Source: Pseudomonadota bacterium (GTDB lineage Bacteria > Pseudomonadota > Alphaproteobacteria > Rhizobiales > Xanthobacteraceae). Taken from it: a DNA stretch of 64,000 nt. Positions within the stretch are counted from its first letter, which is position 1. Every line of letters starts with the position of its first letter. Location of the stretch: the NCBI GenBank assembly GCA_023449855.1, contig JAEXHR010000188.1, positions 3,478 to 67,477 on the forward strand. Reading direction: 5' to 3'. The notes under the pieces were generated by a model. The model was not told where the DNA came from. It made no database searches and worked only from the letters and a program-made list of their open reading frames with translations. Positions 11,080-20,000 of this stretch are shown one piece after another. Made by a program: the position numbers and the translations under genes.

Positions 11080-11622
11080 CTGCTTTCGATCAGCCCACAG
11101 GAGCCTTTACCGCGTTTGCGTCCTGTTCTCCCGCTGATCCAGCAAACTACGGCGGCCACTTCGTCTGCGAGAGGAAGTACGTACGACGCACTGGTCGTTG
11201 CAAAATAAGAGTGTCGCTAAAGGTCAACGTCCGCTCTTGGCGCAAAGCAGACATTCCAGATCACTAACAAGTTTCTCCGGTCGATGTTTAGAGCCTCCCG
11301 GGACCTTGACCGTCATGAAGCGGATGGATGTCGCAAAATTTCTTGGTGTATCCGCGCAGGCATTTGACGGTGTTGCGCCTGCACGGATATCGATTGAAAC
11401 GCTATCAATCTGGCGATCGGGTATGCCTACTGAAGCAGGATGTGGCTCGACGTGAGCCCGCTCAGCGTCCTAACTGTCTTGAGACTGTAATATTGCGGCA
11501 GTAACGACGTCCGCGATGGCTTTGTGGGCTTGGCGCTTGCCGTCTATTTCCATCGATAGATTGTACTGGATGGTCGGGGTGAGCTTTGAGCGCCTCGGTT
11601 GTTCGCGGGCCGACCGTCAAAT
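11080..11622. other. Intergenic region between exoprotein copy 1 and the first STN gene
   Basis: About 540 bases without a convincing gene. It holds one copy of a short palindrome (11227-11254). Short open frames here (11198-11455 and 11516-11740) have no domain, poor composition and no ribosome site, and the first one runs through the palindrome. The promoter of the STN-sigma-FecR operon should lie in the right half, but I see no clear -35/-10 pair. Confidence 0.6.
11227..11254. repeat. Short palindromic repeat, copy 1 (downstream of exoprotein copy 1)
   Basis: 28-base element with arms ACGTCCGC and GCAGACAT around a loop ending GGCGCAAA; one mismatch breaks the perfect arm. The same element lies at 26629-26656 and 42708-42736, each time soon after a giant exoprotein gene. 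It resembles the short dispersed palindromes (core AAGCGGAC) that are common in rhizobial genomes. Confidence 0.7.
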
Positions 11623-12345
11623 ATGTACAGAGATTTTCGAATATGCGATCGCGATCCCGCGAAAAAGCCTAGGCGCCGTGCTGGTCATGCATGTCTATTC
11701 TGGCTGGTCATGGGCTTTGCGCTTGCGGGTATGGTGTTAGCCAGAGCGAACGAGCGGCTTGACCGCCCCGATGGCAAAGCAGCGAGCCTGAGCATTCCGG
11801 CACAACCGCTTGCGGATGCGCTCTACACGTACAGCTCGGTCACGGGGATCGAAATTCTCGTGCTCGGAGATCTCGTTGCAGGTCGCAGATCGAATGCCGT
11901 CAACGGAACATTCACGCCAATTGATGCGCTAAACGCGCTGCTGAAGGGAACGGGGTTGGCACCGCGCTATACGCAAGTCGGCGCTTTTACGCTCGCACGT
12001 ACTGAGCAAAGCAAGATCGCGGCGCAAGCCTGGACGCCGGATTATCCGGACTACTCGGCAGCGCTCCAGCAGGCGGTCACGCGGACGCTTTGCCGTCTCG
12101 ATCAGTCAAACTCCGATCCTCACCGAATGCTGTTGCGATTGTGGGTTGCGCCGTCTGGCGCGGTGATGCGCGTGTCAGTGCAGGGAGAATCAGCGGACTC
12201 GACACGAGATGCGCGTCTGGCGGGGCTTCTTGGCCAGTTGATGATCCAGCCGCCGCCGACCGGTCTCCCGCAGCCATCGACCATACTCGTGCAGTCAGGC
12301 CGTAAATTGGGATGTGGCTCGGTAGGCGCGGATCTGTTGCCGTGA
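11623..12345 (+). CDS. Exported STN-domain protein with TonB-C-like domain (signal protein of a cell-surface signalling set)
   Basis: 240 aa. A basic N-terminus (KKPRRR) and a hydrophobic stretch (FWLVMGFALAGMVLA) form a signal peptide. Residues about 53-123 are an STN (secretin/TonB short N-terminal) domain, with the family's 'IPAQPL.DAL......G' start and 'G..TP.DALNALL.GTGL' centre. Residues about 140-235 resemble a TonB C-terminal fold ('LRLWVAPSG', 'PPPTGLPQP'). In FecA-type receptors the STN domain talks to FecR in the periplasm; here it stands alone without plug or beta-barrel, like VreA of PUMA3 (family knowledge). The next gene, a sigma factor, overlaps by GTGA. I chose ATG 11623; TTG 11599 and ATG 11710 are alternatives, and no strong ribosome site decides. 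Two cysteines flank the TonB-like domain, as in the second copy. Confidence 0.8.
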   Translation: MYRDFRICDRDPAKKPRRRAGHACLFWLVMGFALAGMVLARANERLDRPDGKAASLSIPAQPLADALYTYSSVTGIEILVLGDLVAGRRSNAVNGTFTPIDALNALLKGTGLAPRYTQVGAFTLARTEQSKIAAQAWTPDYPDYSAALQQAVTRTLCRLDQSNSDPHRMLLRLWVAPSGAVMRVSVQGESADSTRDARLAGLLGQLMIQPPPTGLPQPSTILVQSGRKLGCGSVGADLLP

Positions 12346-12890
12346 GCGAGGCCGGCTGGACAGGTTTGCGCACGTTGCTGGTCGATCATTATGACGACTT
12401 CAAGCATCGGCTGGCACGCCGGCTCGGTTCGGTGGATCTCGCGGCGGAGACACTGCAAGAAACCTGGCTGAGGCTCGAGCGGCCGGGCGATCCCGGTATT
12501 CTCAAAAGCCCGGATGCCTATCTGTTCAGAATTGCGCTCAATATCGCAGCAGATCGCCGCGATGCCGATCGACGCCGGCTGACATTATCGGAGATCGAGG
12601 CGTTGCGTCATCAGGATGACGATGAACTCGATCCGGCCCGCATCGCGGAATCGCGTGCTGAGATCATTGCATTGACGAAGGCGCTTGATGAACTGCCGCC
12701 CCGATGCCGGGCGATTTTCGTCGCTGCGCGGCTGGAAGAAACGCCGCACAAGGTTCTCGCGCTTCGTTATGGTATCTCGATTCGGATGGTTGAGCGGGAC
12801 TTGAAGCGTGCGCTTGATCACTGTTCGGAACGTCTGGAGCGAATTTCGCCGCGGAAGTTCGGTTCGGACCCGTCAGAACCGACTTTGTAA
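12342..12890 (+). CDS. ECF RNA polymerase sigma factor, FecI-like
   Basis: 182 aa, the usual size for ECF sigma factors. Region 2 shows 'AAETLQETWLRL' and 'PDAYLFRIALNIAADRRD' (core binding and -10 recognition); region 4 shows 'ALDELPPRCRAIF' and 'VLALRYGISIRMVERDLKRAL' (helix-turn-helix for the -35). I place the start at GTG 12342, whose GTGA overlaps the stop of the STN gene and implies translational coupling; an ATG at 12312 inside the upstream gene is the alternative. It is followed after 54 bases by its fecR-type anti-sigma factor. By analogy with FecI/VreI it should direct transcription of the exoprotein gene at 14076 once the STN protein signals through FecR; this target is inferred from position. 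Confidence 0.88.
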   Translation: MSEAGWTGLRTLLVDHYDDFKHRLARRLGSVDLAAETLQETWLRLERPGDPGILKSPDAYLFRIALNIAADRRDADRRRLTLSEIEALRHQDDDELDPARIAESRAEIIALTKALDELPPRCRAIFVAARLEETPHKVLALRYGISIRMVERDLKRALDHCSERLERISPRKFGSDPSEPTL

Positions 12891-12944
12891 TGAGACATAT
12901 CACCCACAGCGCTCGGTTGGATTCTGGAGCGACCAGACACCGGC

Positions 12945-13937
12945 ATGACAGCATCGATGCCCATGGCTGACGATAAGGACACGCTGCGGCGCGAGGCCCA
13001 GCAATGGCTGATCCGGCTGAATTCGGGCGAAGCCACTGCGGCCGATGCCGAAGCGCTGCAACGCTGGCGGCGAAGCAGCCGCGAGCATCGGCGCGCGTTC
13101 GCCGAGGCCAATCTTGTATGGACAAAACTCGGGCCGGCAGCGACGGAGATCGCGGGCCGGCCGCAATCCGCGCCTCACGAATGGTCTGCGAAGAACCAGA
13201 TCCGGCTTGGACGTCGCGCCTTTCTGGGAGGCGCACTCGCAGCGGCCGCCGCTGCATCGGCCTATGTGGTGGTCAGGCCGCCGCTGGATTTGTGGCCGTC
13301 ATTGACCGACCTGCGGGCGGATTACCGGACAGGAGTGGGAGAACAACGGCAATTCGCGGTGCAGGACGATGTTTCCGTGCGGCTCAACACCCGCAGCAGC
13401 ATGGCGCGTCTGCAGAAGTCGTCTCAAGCGGACGGTGTCGAATTGCTGGCGGGCGAAGCAGCTGTCGAGATGGCGGCGAACAATCCCCGCGTATTTTCGC
13501 TCGTGGCCGCCGAGGGACGCACACGCGCGCAGAGCGCACGCTTCAATGTCCGATTTGACGGTTCGTCGATCTGCATCACCTGCCTGGGAGGCGAGGTTGA
13601 AATCGAGCATCGCGGCCGTACAGTCAGCTTGGCTGCGCATCGACAGGTTGTCTACGGCTCGCAAGGCATCAGTGACGTGGCAGATATCGATGCGGAGATC
13701 GTGACGGCGTGGGAGCGCGGCGTGCTGGTGTTCCGGAACGATCCGCTCGCGCGGGTGATCGAGGAGGTCAATCGCTATCGGCCCGGCCGGATCATTCTGG
13801 TGAATGAAGCGCTTGGGAGACGATCCGTGCTGGCGACATTCCGTCTGGACAGAATCGATGAAGTTGTACCCCGCCTGCAAGCGGCCTTCGATGTAAAGGC
13901 GCGGCATTTGCCGGGCGGGATTGTGCTGGTCGGTTGA
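12945..13937 (+). CDS. FecR-family transmembrane anti-sigma factor
   Basis: 330 aa with the standard three parts. Residues 14-64 are the cytoplasmic DUF4880 domain that holds the sigma factor ('AQQWLIRLNSGEAT..D...LQRWRR'). Residues 90-110 start with a twin-arginine-like motif (GRRAFLGG) and form the single membrane span. Residues about 125-220 are the periplasmic FecR domain, with the family's 'ITCLGGEVEI' core and a CITC pair at 210-213. The C-terminal region is DUF4974-like ('VIEEVNRYRPGRIIL', 'RHLPGGIVLVG') and is where STN domains are thought to bind. It lies between its sigma factor and the exoprotein gene. ATG 12957 or 12963 are also possible starts. Very similar in layout to the copy at 28446-29456. 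Confidence 0.9.
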   Translation: MTASMPMADDKDTLRREAQQWLIRLNSGEATAADAEALQRWRRSSREHRRAFAEANLVWTKLGPAATEIAGRPQSAPHEWSAKNQIRLGRRAFLGGALAAAAAASAYVVVRPPLDLWPSLTDLRADYRTGVGEQRQFAVQDDVSVRLNTRSSMARLQKSSQADGVELLAGEAAVEMAANNPRVFSLVAAEGRTRAQSARFNVRFDGSSICITCLGGEVEIEHRGRTVSLAAHRQVVYGSQGISDVADIDAEIVTAWERGVLVFRNDPLARVIEEVNRYRPGRIILVNEALGRRSVLATFRLDRIDEVVPRLQAAFDVKARHLPGGIVLVG

Positions 13938-13939
13938 TC

Positions 13940-13947
13940 GGAAAAAT
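13940..13947 (+). promoter_or_regulatory. Candidate ECF-sigma -35 element (GGAAAAAT) for exoprotein copy 2
   Basis: GGAAAAAT starts 3 bases after the fecR stop and 128 bases before the exoprotein start. The same octamer follows the second fecR stop (29467-29474), 105 bases before that exoprotein gene. FecI-type sigma factors recognise GGAA-type -35 boxes (family knowledge). No conserved -10 is evident, so this remains a candidate. Confidence 0.4.
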
Positions 13948-14063
13948 ACTGGCCTCGGGCATAAAAAAATCCTCGAGGCGATGTCGGGTCGGTGGGTTGG
14001 CGTCGGTCAGCTTAATGAGAGGATGATGGGCAGGGTTGCCGGTCGCCTCCATGACAGATGCCC

Positions 14064-14069
14064 GAAGGA
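14064..14069 (+). promoter_or_regulatory. Ribosome binding site (GAAGGA) that sets the start of exoprotein copy 2
   Basis: GAAGGA ends 6 bases before ATG 14076. It lies inside the first codons of the longer frame starting at ATG 14058, which has no such site, so the downstream ATG is preferred. Confidence 0.6.
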
Positions 14070-14075
14070 ATTCTT

Positions 14076-17000
14076 ATGCCCGTCCGTCCGCTTGTGCTGC
14101 CAGTATCGATTTCTCACGCGCAGCGTTCGCGTTTTCTGCATCGTGCACTCCTGACGGGTGTTTGTTCGACCGCGCTGCTCAGCATCGCGTCGGGCACATT
14201 GTATGCGCGCGCGCTGAATGGTGGCAGTGCAGGTGGCGCGGTTTCGGCTCCGAACATTGCGGCCGATGCGGCGACGCAAACCGCACAGCGCGCGGCAACT
14301 GCGGCACAGCAGACCCAACAATCGCTGGCGCGGGCGGCGCGCGCGGTGCAGGATATGCAGGCGATCCAGGCCGCGGCGCGCGCTGCGGCTGCCGCGCAGC
14401 AGACATCAGTGTCTGTGCCAGTGGCGGTGCCGAACGGTCTTGGTGCAGGTGGCCTCTTGGTGGCGCCGGGCGGTAAATGGGATGGTGCCAATGCGCCGAC
14501 GCAGACCGTCGATGCCAATGGCCAGACCCAGGTCGGCATTCGGCAGCTGACGCAGCAGGCCATTCTGGAATGGCAATCATTCAATGTGGGCGCGCGCACC
14601 ACGCTGACATTCGACCAGCAGGGCAATAGCAGCTGGGTGGCGCTCAACCGCGTCGTCGGTACGACTGCGCCGAGCCACATCCTCGGTAACATCAAGGCCG
14701 ACGGGCATGTCTATGTGATCAATCAGAACGGCATCATTTTTGGCGGCAACAGCCAGATCAATGTCGGCTCGCTGATCGCCTCGACAGCGGGGATCACCAA
14801 CGAACAATTCACCGCCAATGGCATCTATGGCCCGAACACGCCGAGTTTCAAGGCTGCCGGCGGCAAGGTCGTGGTGGAGGCGGGCGCGTCGATCGAAACC
14901 CGTGCACCGAGCTCGGTGACCTCCGGCGGCGGCTTCGTGCTGATGATCGGATCGCAGGTCGAGAATGCCGGCACGATTGCCACGCCACGTGGGCAGACCA
15001 TGCTGGCTGCGGGCGACGATTTTGTGTTGCGCGCAGGTTTCGGCAGCGATGCCAACCAGACCTCGACGACGCGTGGCAACGAGATCTCGCCGATCATGAA
15101 GGCTGGAAGCACCAGCGGCAACGTCACCAATACCGGCCTGATCTTCGCGCAGCAGGGCGACATCACTATGGCCGGGCGTAGCCTCGCGCAGAACGGCGTG
15201 TTGATCGCAACCACCTCGGTCAATACCCGTGGCACCATTCATCTATTGAACAAGGCCTCGGATACGGCCGGCAGTATCGGGCTCGCCGCTGGCAGTGTCA
15301 GTGCGATCCTGCCGGAACTCGATAGCGACGAGACGGCCATCGACAGCCAGCGCGATGCGCTGATTAAGGCCTCCGATGCGGCCAATCTCTTGCGCGTCGG
15401 CACTACGACCTTCGACAATTTGTCCTTACTTGCTGATCGCCAGGATCAGTCACGGGTCGAGATCGTCAGCGGTGGCACGGTCACGTTCAAGGGCGGCTCT
15501 ATCACGGCGGCACAAGGCGGGCAGATCGCTGTCTCGGCCAAGCGCATCGTTGCCGAAGAGGGCGCGACGCTCGACGTGTCGGGCGTGCGCGGCGTCGCGC
15601 TTGCGATGGCGTCCAACAATGTGAAGATCAGCGTCCAGGGTAATGAACTCCGGGATTCCCCGCAAAACCGCGATTCCAACGTGCTCAAGAGCAACGATGT
15701 CTGGATCGACGTGCGCAGCCTCACGCTGGTGGCGGATGGCACTGGCGGTTACACCGGTAATCGCTACTACACCAAAGGTGGCCTGCTGGAGGTCGGTGGC
15801 TATCTGAACACCACGCCGCATACGATCGGCGAGTGGGCGGCAATCGGTGGCAGCATCACGCTGGCGGCCACGTCGGAAGTGATCGCGCAGAGCGGCGCAA
15901 CGTTCAATATTTCCGGCGGTTCTCTGGATTATGCAGCGGGCTGGATCCGCTCGACCAATCTGATCGGCATCGATGGCCGCCGCTATACGGTGGACAATGC
16001 GCCGGCCGACATGACGTTTGTCGGCTTTGCCGGATCTTTCTCGCGGACGCATCAAATCCAGGGCAAGCTCGATGATCGCCTCACCGAAACCTGGACGACG
16101 GTGTTCGACCGTGGGCGGACCTCACTGCGCTGGGAAGACGCCTACAGCGTCGGTCGCGACGCCGGCCGGTTGAACCTCTCGACGCCGACGTCGATTTTTG
16201 CCGCAAGCATCGTCGCCGATACGGTCACGGGACAGTATCAAACCAGCAAGCGCAGCAGCGCGGTGGCCGATGGCTACAAGCTGACCCAGACCACGGTGGC
16301 GCAGAACGGCACGCTCGCGCTCGGCCAATATGGGGCAACAGGACGGACCGATCTTTATAACACCGATGTCCGCATCGCAGATCCGGCAGCGTCGGGATTG
16401 CCGGCGGATCGAACCAATACAGCGTGGTTCGATGCGGGTTATCTCAGTGCGCAAAAACTTGGCGGGCTCGATCTTGGGAGCCGCGGCAGGATCACGATCG
16501 ATGCGCCGGTGCAACTCGCCGATGGCGGCGTCGTCAGGCTCATCGCGCCGTTGATCGACATCAAGGCCGATATCACGGCACGCTCCGGCGGCGTTAGCGC
16601 GAGCAATCTGTTTACGGGCTCAGGGACGAGCGCGACGCAGGTGGCGTTGGTTTCGAACGGCACATCGACGGTCACGGTGCACGACGGTGCGACCATTGAT
16701 GTGCGCGGTCTCTGGGTCAATGCTATCGCTGCTGACGATGAGCGTAGCGGGCAGGCCTATCGCGATGGCGGCAGCGTATCGCTGCAGTCGTCGCGCGACG
16801 TCGCTGTCGAGAACGGCGCGGCCATCGATACATCGTCGGGCGCGATGCTCGATATCCGTGGCAGCTTTAAGGGCGGCAAGGGTGGGAGCATCAGCCTGCT
16901 CGCCGATGCGTTCGGTGCGGGTAATGGCCGGCTGACGCTGGGCGGGACGCTGCTTGGCTACGGCGCCGCTGGCGGGGGTACGCTGACCATCGACAGCGGT

Positions 17001-20000
17001 CCGAAGATTGTGATCGGCGGCGCCGCTGATGCGGCGGTGCTTAGTCTCGACACCAGCATCTTCCGGACCGGCTTCGCGCAATACGCCATCAATGGCCATA
17101 AGGGTGTGAGCGTTGCGCCCGGCGTCGTGGTCGATGTCGCAATGCCGACCTATCAACTCGCAGCCGGTGCATCCGGTATTGCCACTGGCGGCGATCCGTC
17201 GGCTGCGCTCGGTGTGGTGACGCTGCCGCTCTACATGCCGAATGCCGCGCAGAACCAGCTCGTCCAGCGAGCTGGCGCAAGCTTGTCGTTGCAAGCCGGC
17301 GTCTCGCAATCGACCGCCGGCGATCTGGCCAGTGTCGTGCTCGATATCGGACAGGGCGCAGTGATCAATGTCGATCCCGGTCAGACCATCAAGTTGACCA
17401 GCGTCGGCCAGCTCAACATCGACGGCACGCTCAATGCATGGGGCGGCAACATCATTCTGTCCGGCCTGTTCACGGGCGCCTCCGAGGCAAGCAATGCCGC
17501 AGGACACAACCGTTCGATCTGGCTCGGCGATCACGCCGTGCTTGACGTCGCGGCACGCGCGGCCAGCGCTCTGGATCGCCGTGGTCGACGTTACGGCACC
17601 GTGGCTAATGGCGGCAGCATCGTGATCGGCGGCACCATCGATCACAGTGCGGGTCTCGCATCGGCTCCCGATCTGTTTGTCGTTGTGAAGAGCGGCGCAC
17701 GGCTCGACGCATCGGGCGGGCAAGCGATGCTCGATATCGACGGGCAGGCGATCACCGTCGCCAGCAATGGCGGCAGCATCTCGCTGGCCTCCAATAACGG
17801 CCTCTATCTCGACGGCAGTTTTGTCGCCAATGCCGGCGCCGCGACTGCTGCAGGCGGCACGCTGTCGCTCGCCATGGTGTCTTCGAACTATGTCAGGGCG
17901 ACGGCGGCGAGCGTGTTGCTGCCGCGCCAATTGATCATCGCACAGGATCATGGCGCCTTTGCATTGCAAAGCGTGAGCGATCCGGCTGCGGCGGCGCTGG
18001 TCTATGGTCATGGTGGCATCGCCGTGTCGCAGATCGCGGCCGGCGGTTTCGGCAGCCTCAATCTGCTCGCCAGCAATGTCGCCTTTGCCGGCAATGTCGA
18101 TCTGAACCTGCGCCAGAACCTGCAGATCTATACCGGTACCCTGTCGCTCGCCAACAGCGCACCGCTGACCTCGCAGGTCAATCTCAACGCCTCCTATCTG
18201 CGTTTGGCGGGCTATCTCCCGACCAGCCGCGACCAGTATGTGCAGCCGGGCGGCGTCACCAATCCCTCGACTTTGCCTGGCTCGGCGACGTTCTCCGCCA
18301 GCGCCGATCTGATCGATGCGCGCGGGCTTGTCAGCTTCGGCTCGCGCGGTGCGACCGGCGCGTCGCAGCCGGTGTTCGAGCAGGTCACCCTCAACAGCCG
18401 TGGCGACATCCGCTTCCTGGCGGCCGGTGCACCGAACAACACCGGGGAGCCTACCACGCAGCTCATCACGTCGGGCGATGTGACGCTGCGGGCGGCGCAG
18501 CTCTATCCGACCATCGGCGCGGCCGCGGGCGTTACCACGGGCACCAATCGCACGCTGACCGTCGGCCGCTCCACCACCGAGACGCCCGAACTGCCGTATT
18601 CGGCATTCGGCCGGCTGCGTCTGGCCGCGGGTCATGTGGTGCAGGGTGGCGTCGTGCGCGCGCCGCTCGGTAGTCTCGAATTCGGCCTGACCTCGACCTC
18701 CACCATCGATTTTCTCCCCGGCAGCATCACCTCGGTGAGCGGCGCCGGTCTGGAGATGCCCTATGGCGGCACCATCGACGGGCAGGTCTGGAACTATAAC
18801 GGCAGCGCCGTCAGCTTCGTGGGCGCCGGCGGCGTGCTCGGTACCAGTCTGGCCTTTGGCGTGACGCTGAACGCCAAGGCGGTCGATGTGCAGCCGGGCG
18901 CGGTGCTTGATCTCTCCGGCGGCGGCGCGCTGACCGGCGCGGGCTTTGTTTCCGGCCGCGGCGGTTCGGTGGACGTGCTGCGTTACGCGCTGGCCGATGC
19001 CAATCCGGGCTACAGCTACAGCAAAAGCGGCAATCAGGTTTACGCCATCGTGCCCGGCCATGTGGCGGCCTATGCGCCGGTGACGCCGGATGCGGGAACG
19101 CGCGAGCCCGCCATCGGCCGCCAGATCACGCTGGACGGCAGCACGCCGGGCCTGCCGGCCGGCACCTACACGCTGATGCCGGCGACCTATGCGCTGCTGC
19201 CTGGCGCGTTCCGCGTCGAACTCACGCCTGCGGATTCGCGCGGGCTCACCACGTCTGTGGCGTTTGCAAACGGCTCCTATCTCGCCGGTGCGCGGCTCAG
19301 CATCGCCAATACCGGCATCAGCGAAAGCCTGGCACGGCGTGTCATCGTGACGTCGGGCGCCACTGTCCGCACCCATTCGCTCTATGACGAAACCAGCTAT
19401 GCCAATTTCGCCATCGCCGATGCCGTCCGGCGCGGCATTCCGCGGCCGATGTTGCCTGTCGATGGCAAGGGGCTGAAATACACGATCACCTCAGGCGCCG
19501 GCGCGAATTCGCTGACCTTCGACGGCACCGGATTGTTCGGCGCCGCCACGGGGGGCTACGACGGCGCGGTCTCGATCCTCGCCAACAAGATCGAAGTGGT
19601 GGCGGGCGGACGGCAGGCGACGCCAGGTTTCACCGGCGTCACCATCGTCGCCGACGAACTCAACGCGCTCGGCGCATCGCGTCTGACCGTCGGCGGCATC
19701 CAGTATGTCGAATACGGGCAGGGCGGCAACTATGTCCGCGCCGCCAATGTCAGCCAATATGTCTATCTGCGCTCGGGCGCGGTGCTATCGGCGCCGGAAG
19801 TGTTTCTGATCGCCGCGGATCCGAGCAATCCGGAGCTGGGCGATGGCCTGGTCCGCATCGAGCAGGGCGCCAGCATCAATACGCTCGGGCGCGGCAAGGT
19901 CGCTTTCGACAGCAATGACGGCTTCATCTATGCGCCGCAAGGCGCGCATTTCGTCGCGGTCTCCAACGGCCTGATCAATGTCGCGCCATCCACCGGCGTC

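Noticed and set aside
11198..11455. 85-codon frame between exoprotein copy 1 and the STN gene
   Set aside because: It runs through the palindromic repeat, a common cause of spurious gene calls, and shows no protein-like pattern.
13951..13979. Imperfect inverted repeat GCCTCG / CGAGGC with an A-run after the first fecR gene, as a terminator
   Set aside because: Arms are only six bases, the loop holds the A-run, and no T-run follows; the second cassette has no counterpart.
16620..19376. 918-codon open frame on the minus strand
   Set aside because: It is an antisense shadow of exoprotein copy 2: Arg/Ala/Gly-rich without domains, a product of GC-biased codons. The same holds for the long minus frames at 22785-24566, 33348-35426, 39837-41459, 47143-48444, 48607-50637 and 62205-63593.
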